A stretch of DNA of 24,748 bases from Fluviibacter sp039805725 (GCA_039805725.1 JBDLTT010000006.1:1-24748), one strand, 5' to 3'; counted from the first letter of the stretch, positions 8,791 to 16,681 are shown. The notes: generated by a model from the sequence alone, not told the origin. Numbers and translations are program-made.

Positions 8791-8799
8791 TCAAAAGAC

Positions 8800-9039
8800 T
8801 CAGCGCGCTTCGCGCAGTCGGGCGTTCAGCTCATCAACGACCTCGGCCCAATCGGCATCATCTTCGATTTCTTCGGCCAGAAACGTCGCCTGCGAGGCTG
8901 TCCAGAATGCGGCCTCCTGCAGCAGGCAATGATCCGGTAATGGCCGGTGAAACTCGATAAAGGCATCGATCTGCGCTGTCTCGCTTGGCAGACCCAGTTG
9001 CTTGAACAGATTGTTCATCGAATGAATCGGGGCATCCAT
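8800..9039 (-). CDS. DUF2789 family protein, last gene of isc operon
   Basis: This is a small acidic protein of 79 residues with no assigned function. It matches my memory of the DUF2789 family: the N-terminal LFKQLGLP segment, HRPLP, EAAFWTASQATFL and the terminal EEIEDDADWAEVVDELNARL. It is predicted mainly helical and cytoplasmic, with no signal peptide and no cysteine pair. A clear AGGAG lies 6 bases before the ATG at 9039. The gene begins 9 nt after the iscX stop, so it is very likely cotranscribed with the Fe-S assembly genes. Like IscX it is short and rich in Asp/Glu. Any role in cluster assembly is inferred only from position. Confidence 0.85.
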   Translation of the reverse strand: MDAPIHSMNNLFKQLGLPSETAQIDAFIEFHRPLPDHCLLQEAAFWTASQATFLAEEIEDDADWAEVVDELNARLREAR

Positions 9040-9048
9040 CAGAGTCTC

Positions 9049-9246
9049 CTATTTTTCGTCGATCCAGGACTGCTGGATCGCCTCCAGAATACGCTCACCG
9101 CAACGTTTGGGATCATCATCGAAATCAGGCAGTGCGGCAACCCAGTGCATCAGATCGACAAAATTAATCTTGGTCGGATCCTGATCCGGATGCGCTTCGA
9201 TCAGCGCTTCGGCAATCTCGAGGGTATCAGTCCATTTCAATCCCAT
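9049..9246 (-). CDS. iscX: Fe-S cluster assembly protein IscX
   Basis: IscX is a small acidic protein that binds IscS and iron and tunes the rate of cluster synthesis. The 65 residues show the family pattern MGLKWTDTLEIAEAL at the start, then DPTKINFVDLMHWV and LPDFDDDP. The ATG at 9246 was chosen because the family begins MGLKW. The frame stays open further upstream inside fdx, but that extension has no resemblance to IscX. It sits 2 nt after fdx, as in other isc operons. Confidence 0.96.
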   Translation of the reverse strand: MGLKWTDTLEIAEALIEAHPDQDPTKINFVDLMHWVAALPDFDDDPKRCGERILEAIQQSWIDEK

Positions 9247-9248
9247 GA

Positions 9249-9590
9249 TTAGCGTTTCCCTTCGCGTGTCATATTGATCGAATATTTGGGTATCTCGATG
9301 ACCAGCGGTGTTGCCGCCACCATCGCCTGACACGACAGGCGGGATTCGGGTTCCAATCCCCATGCCTTATCAAGCAGGTCTTCTTCCAGCTCTTCGGGTT
9401 CATTGAGCGAGTCATATCCCGCACGAACGATCACGTGACAGGTCGTACAGGCGCACGAGCATTCGCAGGCGTGCTCGATTTCGATACCATTCTCCAGCAG
9501 GGTTTCGCAGATCGATACCCCCTCCGGAGCCTCCAGAATCGCACCCTCCGGGCAATACTCCGGGTGCGGCAACACGGTGAGTTGGGTCAT
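9249..9590 (-). CDS. fdx: ISC-type [2Fe-2S] ferredoxin
   Basis: This adrenodoxin-like ferredoxin supplies electrons for cluster assembly on IscU. Ligand cysteines are Cys42, Cys48, Cys51 and Cys87 in the patterns EHACECSCACTTCH and RLSCQAM. The conserved LLDKAWGLEPESRLS lies between them. It is 113 residues (E. coli 111). Two further cysteines, 44 and 46, fall inside the ligand loop. One of these (46) also occurs in E. coli Fdx as I remember it, and the other looks additional. The start overlaps the hscA stop by 4 nt. Confidence 0.97.
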   Translation of the reverse strand: MTQLTVLPHPEYCPEGAILEAPEGVSICETLLENGIEIEHACECSCACTTCHVIVRAGYDSLNEPEELEEDLLDKAWGLEPESRLSCQAMVAATPLVIEIPKYSINMTREGKR

Positions 9591-11515
9591 TTCGGTTCCT
9601 TCACAGCCGGTTTTGCAGAATTTGGCTGATGCAGCTGTTCAATCGTCGCCTCGACAGATTCTATCGACTTTCCAGCCAGGGCGCGGTTCACGGCCTGATT
9701 CATCCGGCGACCGGCAAATTCTTTGCAGTCGGCATCCAGATCATCCATGGCAATCGTAATCTGCCTGCGATTACCCGACAGATTCGCCGTCTCCAGCTTA
9801 ACGATGCCCGATTCGATCAACTGGGCCTCCTCATCATTCAGTAAATGCCGGTCCTCCTGCAACGCCGAACGCACCGCCTCGATCAATCGTTGGGCGTCGA
9901 CCTGGGTCTCTTTGAGCGCACGGGTCTGCGCATCATCACGCGCATTGTCGACGGACGCCTTGAGCATCCCGGTGATCTGATCATCCGATAGCCCATAGGA
10001 TGGTTTGACTTCAATCTGGGCCTCGACACCGGTGGTCTGTTCACGCGCGGTCACCGACAGCAGCCCATCGGCGTCAACCTGAAAGGTCACGCGAATGCGC
10101 GCCGCGCCAGCCACCATGGGCGGAATACCGCGCAATTCAAAGCGCGCCAGCGAACGACAATCGTCGACCAGTTCCCGCTCACCCTGGACGACGTGAATCA
10201 TCATCGCCGTCTGGCCGTCACGATAGGTCGTAAATTCCTGCGCGCGGGCTACTGGCAGCGTGGCGTTACGCGGAATCACCTTCTCGATCAGCCCCCCCAT
10301 TGTCTCCAGACCCAGCGATAGCGGAATCACATCCAGCAGCAACCAGTCTTCACCGGGTGCACGGTTACCGGCCAACAGGTTCGCCTGAATGGCGGCGCCC
10401 AGGGCCACGACCTTATCCGGATCCAGATTGTTCAGCGGCTCCTGCTTGAAAAACTCGGCAACGGCACGCTGGATCAACGGGATACGTGTTGCGCCGCCCA
10501 CCATCACGACACCCTGAACATCCTCCGGGCGCAACCCGGCATCGCGCAGCGTTTTCTTCACCGGTTGCAGGGTTTTGGATACCAGCGTCTGGCTAATCTC
10601 GGCAAAGGTCGCCATATCGATGGTCAGGTCGACAATCTCGCCGGATGCCAGTCGGGCCGTGATCGGTGCCTCGGGATGTGCGGAGAGATACTCCTTGGCT
10701 TCACGCGCACGTACCAGCAACAGCGCCGTATCTTCCACGGTCGGTGGCGATTTCAGTTGCGCCTTCTCGAGGATCCAGCAATAAATACGGCGATCAAAAT
10801 CGTCGCCGCCCAGCGCGGAATCGCCACCTGTCGCCAGCACTTCGAATACGCCCCGCGTCAGACGCAGCACCGAGATATCAAACGTACCCCCGCCCAGGTC
10901 GTAGACAGCATAGACGCCTTCGGCCGAGTTATCCAGGCCGTAAGCGACAGCCGCCGCCGTGGGTTCGTTCAGCAAACGCAGCACATTCAGACCGGCCAGG
11001 CGTGCGGCATCCTTGGTCGCCTGACGCTGCGCATCGTCGAAATACGCCGGCACCGTAATCACGGCACCCACGATTTCCTGCTTCAGCGTCTGCTGGGCGC
11101 GCTCGTTCAATACACGCAGAATCTCGGCCGAGACCTCGACGGGTGTCTTCACGCCCTGACGTGTCTTTACACTGACCATCCCGGGCACATCGACCAGATC
11201 GAGCGGCAGGTTTTCGCGGTGCTCGATATCGGTATAACCGCGCCCCATCAGGCGCTTCACCGAGGCGATCGTGTTTTTCGGATCCTTGGCGATCGCTTTC
11301 AGCGCATCGTAACCGACCTGCACCGAGCCATCGTCCAGGTAACGCACCACCGACGGCACCAGCGTGCGGCCATCGGCATCGCTCATCACGTGCGCCATGC
11401 CGGAACGGACGCTGGCAACCAGCGAATTGGTCGTCCCGAGATCAATCCCGATGGCGTGACGGGTCTGGTGCGGGAGCGGGCTTTCCCCGGGTTCGGCAAT
11501 TTGCAGCAGGGCCAT
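9587..11515 (-). CDS. hscA: Fe-S assembly Hsp70 chaperone HscA
   Basis: HscA is the specialised Hsp70 that, with HscB, binds IscU and uses ATP to promote cluster transfer to apo-proteins. The ATPase domain opens with AIGIDLGTTNSLVASVRSG at residues 21-39. VYDLGGGTFDISVL and GGATRIP mark the nucleotide-binding core, and the substrate domain begins around LSLGLETMGG. It has 642 residues (E. coli 616). A 51-base spacer separates it from hscB and shows no strong Shine-Dalgarno, only an A-rich stretch. Its downstream end overlaps fdx. The LPPVK target of this chaperone is present in the IscU encoded here. Confidence 0.97.
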   Translation of the reverse strand: MALLQIAEPGESPLPHQTRHAIGIDLGTTNSLVASVRSGMAHVMSDADGRTLVPSVVRYLDDGSVQVGYDALKAIAKDPKNTIASVKRLMGRGYTDIEHRENLPLDLVDVPGMVSVKTRQGVKTPVEVSAEILRVLNERAQQTLKQEIVGAVITVPAYFDDAQRQATKDAARLAGLNVLRLLNEPTAAAVAYGLDNSAEGVYAVYDLGGGTFDISVLRLTRGVFEVLATGGDSALGGDDFDRRIYCWILEKAQLKSPPTVEDTALLLVRAREAKEYLSAHPEAPITARLASGEIVDLTIDMATFAEISQTLVSKTLQPVKKTLRDAGLRPEDVQGVVMVGGATRIPLIQRAVAEFFKQEPLNNLDPDKVVALGAAIQANLLAGNRAPGEDWLLLDVIPLSLGLETMGGLIEKVIPRNATLPVARAQEFTTYRDGQTAMMIHVVQGERELVDDCRSLARFELRGIPPMVAGAARIRVTFQVDADGLLSVTAREQTTGVEAQIEVKPSYGLSDDQITGMLKASVDNARDDAQTRALKETQVDAQRLIEAVRSALQEDRHLLNDEEAQLIESGIVKLETANLSGNRRQITIAMDDLDADCKEFAGRRMNQAVNRALAGKSIESVEATIEQLHQPNSAKPAVKEPK

Positions 11516-11566
11516 GAAATTCGACTTTTTTAATCAGGTTTGAAACAGGGTGATTCTCTGGCGGTC

Positions 11567-12139
11567 TCAGAGATCTTCCAGATCAAAGATCGCGTTATCG
11601 ATCTCTTCGTATAATTTTTCCAGAAACATCAGCTGGCGCACAGCCTCGACTGCCGGCTGGGTATCCGAATCAGGCGTCAAGGCATCCAGACGCGCGCTCA
11701 GGTCGGCATAAGCCGTGCGGATCGCCTCGCTGATGTTGTTTTCCAGCGTCTGCAGCGCGTCCAGATCTTTGCCGGCGCGGGCATCGGCCACCTGTTCGCG
11801 CCATTCCATCTGCAGCATCAGAAACGCTGGCGACATGGCCGTATTCGATTCCGCACCAATATCCACCCCCGCCAGCGACAACAAATACGTCGCACGCTTC
11901 AGGGGTGAACGCAGCGTCTGATAGCCCTCGTTGATTTGCGTTGCCAGCATCATCGAGGCGCGTCGCGCGGCATCATCGGCCGCTGCAAAGCGATCCGGAT
12001 GAACTTCGCGTTGTAATTCGCGAAAGCGCGCATCCAGCGCCGCCTGATCAAGGTCAAACGACCTGGGGAAGCCCAGCAGCGTAAAAAAATCCGCGTTGAG
12101 CAGATCAGCGGTAACCGCAGGGGCCGCCAGATCAGACAT
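11567..12139 (-). CDS. hscB: Fe-S assembly J-domain co-chaperone HscB
   Basis: HscB delivers IscU to HscA and stimulates its ATPase. The 190-residue protein has an N-terminal J-domain with the diagnostic HPD at residues 47-49 (EVHPDRF). A C-terminal three-helix segment (LFL-like MLQMEWREQV onward) contacts IscU. I chose the ATG at 12139, which overlaps the iscA stop by 8 nt and gives the N-terminus MSDLAAPAV. A GTG at 12160 is in frame and would add 7 residues, but it sits inside the conserved Cys-Gly-Cys end of iscA and looks less likely. E. coli HscB is 171 residues. Confidence 0.94.
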   Translation of the reverse strand: MSDLAAPAVTADLLNADFFTLLGFPRSFDLDQAALDARFRELQREVHPDRFAAADDAARRASMMLATQINEGYQTLRSPLKRATYLLSLAGVDIGAESNTAMSPAFLMLQMEWREQVADARAGKDLDALQTLENNISEAIRTAYADLSARLDALTPDSDTQPAVEAVRQLMFLEKLYEEIDNAIFDLEDL

Positions 12140-12455
12140 GGAAGGATTCACCACAACCACATTCGTCCTTGACGTTGGGATTGTTGAATTTGAACCCCTC
12201 GTTCAATCCCTCGCGGGTGAAATCCAGCTCGGTACCATCCAGGTAGGCCAGGCTCTTCGGATCGATCACGATCTTGACGCCGCTCGACTCGAAGACCAGA
12301 TCATCCGGATTCAAATCATCGACGTATTCGAGCTTGTAAGCCATACCCGAGCAGCCGGCCGTACGCACGCCCAGACGCAGGCCGATGCCCTTGCCACGCT
12401 GGGCCAATGCCTTGCCCACATGTTTGGCAGCGGCTTCTGTCATCGTCACACTCAT
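12132..12455 (-). CDS. iscA: A-type Fe-S carrier IscA
   Basis: IscA receives clusters from the IscU scaffold and passes them to client proteins, especially [4Fe-4S] targets. The three invariant cysteines are Cys35 (TAGCSGMAY) and Cys99/Cys101 (DECGCGESF). At 107 residues it has the expected length. It lies 25 nt after iscU, with a GGAGAAG ribosome-binding site visible before the ATG. It overlaps the hscB start slightly. Confidence 0.97.
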   Translation of the reverse strand: MSVTMTEAAAKHVGKALAQRGKGIGLRLGVRTAGCSGMAYKLEYVDDLNPDDLVFESSGVKIVIDPKSLAYLDGTELDFTREGLNEGFKFNNPNVKDECGCGESFHV

Positions 12456-12480
12456 GATGCTTCTTCTCCGATCAACCGTT

Positions 12481-12864
12481 TCAGGAACCCAGCTTCTTCT
12501 TGTAGTCGGCCACAGCCGCCTTGATGGCGTCTTCGGCCAGAATCGAGCAATGGATCTTCACCGGCGGTAGCGCCAGCTCTTCGGCAATCGCCGTATTCTT
12601 GATCTCGAGGGCTTCATCGACGCGCTTACCCTTGACCCATTCGGTCACCAGCGAGCTGGAGGCGATCGCCGAACCGCAGCCGTAAGTCTTGAATTTGGCG
12701 TCTTCGATCACGCCTTCCTTATTGACCTTGATCTGCAGTTTCATCACGTCGCCGCAGGCCGGCGCACCGACCATGCCGGTGCCCACACCCTCTTCCTCCT
12801 TGCCGAAGGAACCGACGTTACGGGGGTTCTCGTAGTGATCAATCACTTTAACGCTGTATGCCAT
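12481..12864 (-). CDS. iscU: Fe-S cluster scaffold protein IscU
   Basis: IscU is the scaffold on which sulfur from IscS and iron are assembled into [2Fe-2S] clusters. The ligands Cys37, Asp39, Cys63 and Cys106 are all present (GAPACGDV, YGCGSAIASS, KIHCSILAED). The LPPVK motif recognised by HscA occupies residues 99-103. At 127 residues it matches the E. coli protein nearly in full. It follows iscS after 30 nt. Confidence 0.98.
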   Translation of the reverse strand: MAYSVKVIDHYENPRNVGSFGKEEEGVGTGMVGAPACGDVMKLQIKVNKEGVIEDAKFKTYGCGSAIASSSLVTEWVKGKRVDEALEIKNTAIAEELALPPVKIHCSILAEDAIKAAVADYKKKLGS

Positions 12865-12894
12865 GGTATGACTCCTTCTCTCTAATCGGGGCGC

Positions 12895-14103
12895 TTAGTG
12901 GGCAGCCCATTGAACCGTATTGAGGTCGATGCCTTCCTGAACCATCTCCCACAGGGGCGATAGTTCGCGCAGACGACCAATCTGCTTGTGCAACAAATCC
13001 ACCGTGAAATCGATTTCTTCGGCCGTCGTGAAGCGGCCAATCGAAAACCGGATCGACGAATGCGCCAGCTCGTCGTTCAGGCCCAGCGCACGAAGCACGT
13101 ACGAGGGTTCCAGCGATGCCGATGTACAGGCCGATCCCGACGACACGGCGATATCCTTCACCGCCATGATCAGCGACTCGCCTTCGACATAGGCAAAACT
13201 GATGTTCAGGTTGTGCGGGACGCGGTGCTCGAGATCACCATTGACATAGATTTCGGGAAGATCCGACAGCCCCTTGAGCAGACGATCGCGCAGCGCGCGG
13301 ATACGCTCGTTCTCGCTCTTCATTTCCAGACGGGCGAGACGGAATGCCTCACCCATACCCACAATCAGGAAGGTCGGCAGTGTCCCCGAACGCATACCGC
13401 GCTCGTGGCCGCCACCATGCATCTGCGCCTCCAGGCGCACGCGCGGTTTGCGACGCACATACAGCGCGCCGATGCCCTTCGGACCATAGGTCTTGTGCGC
13501 CGAGAAACTCATCAGATCGATCTTGAGCTTCGACAGATCGATATCGATCTTGCCCGTCGCCTGGGCGGCATCGACGTGGAACAGAATGCCTTTGCTGCGC
13601 AGTAGCTCACCGATCTCGGCGATCGGCTGGATCACCCCGATCTCGTTGTTGACGGCCATGATCGATACCAGAATCGTATCCGGACGCAGTGCGGCTTCCA
13701 GCGCCGCCATATCGACCAACCCGTTCGGCAGCACATCGAGATACGTCACTTCAAAACCCTGACGCTCGAGCTCGCGCATCGTATCGAGTACCGCCTTGTG
13801 TTCCGTCTTCAGGGTAATCAGGTGTTTGCCCTTGTTCTGATAGAAGTTGGCGGCGCCCTTGATGGCCAGGTTATTGGCCTCGGTCGCACCAGACGTCCAG
13901 ACGATTTCCTTGGGGTCGGCGTTGACCAGGGCAGCCACCTCGGCACGGGCATTTTCCACGGCCGACTCGGCTTCCCAGCCATACTGGTGCGAACGCGATG
14001 CAGGATTACCGAACTTTTCGGTCAGGTAAGGCAGCATCGCTTCGACCACGCGCGGGTCGATGGGGGTGGTTGCCGAGTAATCCAGATATACAGGGAACTT
14101 CAT
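12895..14103 (-). CDS. iscS: Cysteine desulfurase IscS
   Basis: IscS is a pyridoxal-phosphate enzyme that converts cysteine to alanine and carries the released sulfur as a persulfide. It supplies IscU, tRNA thiolation and other acceptors. The PLP lysine is Lys204 (SFSAHKTYGPKG) and His102 lies in KTEHKAVLD. The persulfide-bearing Cys326 is in the long mobile loop SSGSACTSASLEPSYVL. The C-terminal tail PLWEMVQEGIDLNTVQWAAH is the IscU-docking end typical of true IscS. It has 402 residues (E. coli 404). A second, different desulfurase is encoded 21 nt upstream. Confidence 0.98.
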   Translation of the reverse strand: MKFPVYLDYSATTPIDPRVVEAMLPYLTEKFGNPASRSHQYGWEAESAVENARAEVAALVNADPKEIVWTSGATEANNLAIKGAANFYQNKGKHLITLKTEHKAVLDTMRELERQGFEVTYLDVLPNGLVDMAALEAALRPDTILVSIMAVNNEIGVIQPIAEIGELLRSKGILFHVDAAQATGKIDIDLSKLKIDLMSFSAHKTYGPKGIGALYVRRKPRVRLEAQMHGGGHERGMRSGTLPTFLIVGMGEAFRLARLEMKSENERIRALRDRLLKGLSDLPEIYVNGDLEHRVPHNLNISFAYVEGESLIMAVKDIAVSSGSACTSASLEPSYVLRALGLNDELAHSSIRFSIGRFTTAEEIDFTVDLLHKQIGRLRELSPLWEMVQEGIDLNTVQWAAH

Positions 14104-14124
14104 GTCAGACTCCAGAGTAAACCG

Positions 14125-15306
14125 TCAGGCCACCGCGGCAAAGCGCAGTAGCTGACCTAAAACCACGTCCAGTTGTGCAACAAAGCGTTCAACGGACTCC
14201 CGATCACTTGCCGCGTAGGGCATCATGCCCAGACTGATCCGGATGGCGCCTTTGGCCAGCACCGGATCAATGCCCATCGCCTGCAAGACCGGCGATACGC
14301 CGGCTTTGCCCGAACCACAGGCGGCGCCACTCGAAATGGCCACGTGCTGACGATCCAGCAGCGAGACCAGCGTCTCCCCGTCAATTCCGGGAAACGCGGC
14401 ATACGTTGTATTCGGCAGACGCACGACCTCGGCGCCAAAAATCACGGCACCGCGCTGACGCAATGCCTGCTCTAGCCAGGTCTGGCAGTCAAGCGCATGT
14501 CTGGCTCTGGCGGCCAGGTCGGCAGACGCACGCTCACACGCCAGCCCGAAACCGACGATCGCTGCCACGTTCTCGGTGCCCGAACGTAAGCCACCCTCTT
14601 GTCCACCGCCGTAAATCATGGGCTGCATGGGCAGCTCGCGATCACGGACCAGTGCCGCAGCACCTTTGGGCCCGCCCACCTTGTGACCGGAGATCGTCAG
14701 CGCCGAGACACCGGCATTGTGCAGATCACGAAAACTTAACGGGTGTTTGCCAAAAGCCTGCACCGCATCGCTGTGACACCAGCCCTGATGGCTCGCACGA
14801 AACGCCCCGGCCAGTTCGGCCACGCTTTGCACTACACCCGTTTCGTTATTGGCCATCATCACCGAGGTCAGCGTTGTCTGGGCAGGCAGCGCAGTCACGG
14901 CCGTCTTTGAAATCACGCCCTGCGCATTTACTGGCAGCGCACTAAAACCATAGCCTTCCTGCTGCAAGGCACGCATCGGCGCCAGCACACACGGGTGCTC
15001 TGTTGCGGCACAGGCCAGATGGAGCAGCGCACCAGTCTCGGCACGATAGGCGCGGGCCAGACCTTGAATCAGAAGATTATTCGCTTCGCTACCGCTGGCC
15101 GTAAAGACCACTTCCGATGGATCCGCATCGATCGCCGCCGCAACCTGTTCGCGCGCCCGATCGATGGCCCGACGCGACAACCGACCCGACTCGTAGGTCG
15201 CGGATGGATTGGCGAACTGGGCCGTCATGAACGGCAACATCGCATCCAGCACGACGGGATCGACCGGCGTGGTGGCGTTGTGGTCGAGATACAGCGGTGC
15301 GCTCAT
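14125..15306 (-). CDS. Second NifS-like cysteine desulfurase (class V aminotransferase)
   Basis: This is a 393-residue class V PLP enzyme related to IscS/NifS and inserted between iscR and iscS. The fold markers are YLDHNATTPVDP at the N-terminus, ATEHPCVL (His104), MANNETGVVQ, the PLP lysine Lys209 (TISGHKVGGPKG) and RSGTENV. A cysteine sits at the catalytic position, Cys330, in SSGAACGSGKAGVSPVL. It therefore keeps the residues needed for desulfurase chemistry. It lacks the WAAH-type IscU-docking tail, and its active loop is CGSGKAG rather than the CTSASLEP of IscS. It is 15 nt after iscR and 21 nt before iscS, so it is cotranscribed with both. Its sulfur acceptor is unknown. Selenocysteine lyase or another class V activity cannot be excluded. 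Confidence 0.88.
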   Translation of the reverse strand: MSAPLYLDHNATTPVDPVVLDAMLPFMTAQFANPSATYESGRLSRRAIDRAREQVAAAIDADPSEVVFTASGSEANNLLIQGLARAYRAETGALLHLACAATEHPCVLAPMRALQQEGYGFSALPVNAQGVISKTAVTALPAQTTLTSVMMANNETGVVQSVAELAGAFRASHQGWCHSDAVQAFGKHPLSFRDLHNAGVSALTISGHKVGGPKGAAALVRDRELPMQPMIYGGGQEGGLRSGTENVAAIVGFGLACERASADLAARARHALDCQTWLEQALRQRGAVIFGAEVVRLPNTTYAAFPGIDGETLVSLLDRQHVAISSGAACGSGKAGVSPVLQAMGIDPVLAKGAIRISLGMMPYAASDRESVERFVAQLDVVLGQLLRFAAVA

Positions 15307-15321
15307 GACGACTGATCCGGA

Positions 15322-15795
15322 TCAGGCGGCCTGCGCCACGCCAAAGGCCACCGGTTTGGTCGATTTGGCCTCGGCCTGGGTCGCCAGACGCTGACGATTC
15401 GACTCGACCAGCCCGGCCAGATGAACCGAAGCCAGATAATCCAGCATCTTGCGATTCAGCGTCGACCACAGATCATGCGTCATGCAGCGATGATCCGACT
15501 TGCAGTTTTCGCGGCCGCCGCATTGCGTCGCATCCAGTGGCTCATCGACTGCGAGGATCACATCGGCGACGGAGATGCTCGCGGCATCACGCGCCAGGCA
15601 GTAACCACCGCCCGGTCCGCGCACGCTCTCCACGATGCCATGACGACGCAGTTTGGCGAACAGCTGCTCCAGATAAGACAGCGAAATATTCTGACGCTCA
15701 CTGATCGCCGACAGCGTCACCGGCTTTTCACCGCCATTCAGACCCAGGTCAATCATGGCGGTCACCGCGAAGCGGCCTTTGGTCGTTAATCTCAT
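15322..15795 (-). CDS. iscR: Fe-S sensing transcription regulator IscR
   Basis: IscR is an Rrf2-family regulator that binds a [2Fe-2S] cluster and represses the isc operon when clusters are plentiful. The 157-residue protein begins MRLTTKGRFAVTAM, with a winged helix recognition region through LSYLEQLFAKLRRHG and VRGPGGGYCLAR. Ligands Cys92, Cys98, Cys104 and His107 have exactly the C-X5-C-X5-C-X2-H spacing of E. coli IscR. TAGGAG lies 7 bases before the ATG. It is the first gene after a promoter carrying two IscR-like sites. Confidence 0.97.
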   Translation of the reverse strand: MRLTTKGRFAVTAMIDLGLNGGEKPVTLSAISERQNISLSYLEQLFAKLRRHGIVESVRGPGGGYCLARDAASISVADVILAVDEPLDATQCGGRENCKSDHRCMTHDLWSTLNRKMLDYLASVHLAGLVESNRQRLATQAEAKSTKPVAFGVAQAA

Positions 15796-15843
15796 GTCAG
15801 GCTCCTACGGAAGATGGACTCCGGCGTTCAATGCGAACCCCGT

Positions 15844-15868
15844 ATATCCAAGTATTTTTATCAACTAT
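15844..15868 (-). promoter_or_regulatory. Putative IscR type 1 operator, proximal site
   Basis: Read on the minus strand, this 25-bp element starts ATAGTTGA, has an A-rich centre and ends CTTGGATAT. It overlaps the -10 hexamer and predicted start of the iscR promoter. It matches the distal site (15885-15909) at 17 of 25 positions and has the dyad form ATA..TTGA...ATA..TT..TAT of sites bound by [2Fe-2S]-IscR. Confidence 0.65.
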
Positions 15869-15892
15869 AAGGACGCCGACCGAATTAGTCAA
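15864..15892 (-). promoter_or_regulatory. Sigma-70 promoter of the isc operon
   Basis: On the minus strand a -35 hexamer TTGACT (15887-15892) is separated by exactly 17 bases from a -10 hexamer TATAGT (15864-15869). Transcription would start near 15857 and give a leader of about 60 bases before iscR. The -35 falls on the last codons and stop of cysE. Confidence 0.75.
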
Positions 15893-15909
15893 CTATTTTG
15901 CTCAGGTAT
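15885..15909 (-). promoter_or_regulatory. Putative IscR type 1 operator, distal site
   Basis: On the minus strand it starts ATACCTGAG and ends ATAGTTGACTAA, covering the -35 hexamer. It is spaced 41 bp (about four helical turns) from the proximal site and similar to it. It lies wholly within the 3' end of cysE. Confidence 0.6.
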
Positions 15910-16640
15910 TGCGGATCAAATTTATCCGCCACCGCCTGGGCTTCGGCAACCGGCACCCCCGAGGCCTCCAGCTTTTTGAGCAGTTGCTCCAGGCGCTGGT
16001 CCGTCTCGGCCGCATGCGCCAGTAAGGCATGCAAGGCCTGGGCATATGGGTCACTGGCATCCCGGTTGATGGCATAGGCGGCAAAGCCGGCCTTGGCGGC
16101 CTGCGCGGTAATCGGCGTCTCGGGCTTGTCGTTCTCGATCACCCGCGCCGGGTTACCCACGGCCGTAGCGCCAGCCGGCACGTCTTTGACCACCACGGCA
16201 TCGCTGCCGACGCGGGCGCCCGCACCAATCGTGATCGGCCCCAGCACCTTGGCGCCCGCACCAATCACCACCCCATTCTGTAACGTGGGATGGCGCCGAC
16301 CCTTGTTCCAGCTGGTCCCCCCCAGCGTCACGCCATGATAAATCGTCACATCGTCGCCAATGATCGCCGTTTCACCGATCACCACGCCCATGCCGTGATC
16401 GATAAAAAAGCGGCGACCGATCGTGGCGCCCGGATGAATTTCAATCCCCGTCAGAAAACGCGAGATGTGCGACATGAAGCGCGCCAGCCAATACAGATGC
16501 CATTGCCATAGCCTGTGCGCCACACGGTGAAAGAGCATCGCGTGCACGCCCGGATAGCACGTCACAATTTCCAACGTGGAACGGGCGGCAGGATCGCGAT
16601 CAAAAATCGACCGGATATCTTCACGAATGGACTTAAACAT
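15885..16640 (-). CDS. cysE: Serine O-acetyltransferase
   Basis: CysE acetylates serine with acetyl-CoA, the committed step to cysteine, which the downstream desulfurases consume. The 251-residue protein has an N-terminal helical domain (IREDIRSIFDRDPAAR, YPGVHAMLFHRVAHRLW) followed by left-handed beta-helix hexapeptide repeats (IEIHPGATIG, GETAIIGDDVTIYHGVTLGG, GVVIGAGAKVLG). The catalytic-loop segment SWNKGRRHPTL is also present. It belongs to the shorter CysE group often found next to iscR. The C-terminal 70 residues after GNPARVI are a helical extension. It is followed directly by iscR and contains part of the isc promoter. Confidence 0.95.
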   Translation of the reverse strand: MFKSIREDIRSIFDRDPAARSTLEIVTCYPGVHAMLFHRVAHRLWQWHLYWLARFMSHISRFLTGIEIHPGATIGRRFFIDHGMGVVIGETAIIGDDVTIYHGVTLGGTSWNKGRRHPTLQNGVVIGAGAKVLGPITIGAGARVGSDAVVVKDVPAGATAVGNPARVIENDKPETPITAQAAKAGFAAYAINRDASDPYAQALHALLAHAAETDQRLEQLLKKLEASGVPVAEAQAVADKFDPQYLSKIVD

Positions 16641-16681
16641 TGGCGGCTAACGTAATGATTTATGGCGATTTCGGTGATGCG

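Noticed and set aside
10565..11533. A 322-residue open frame on the plus strand across hscA
   Set aside because: It mirrors hscA codons, shows no recognisable motif and has no ribosome-binding site; the hscA frame is complete and motif-rich.
12140..12160. GTG start adding seven residues to HscB
   Set aside because: The codons code for the conserved Cys-Gly-Cys end of IscA in another frame; the downstream ATG gives a normal HscB N-terminus.
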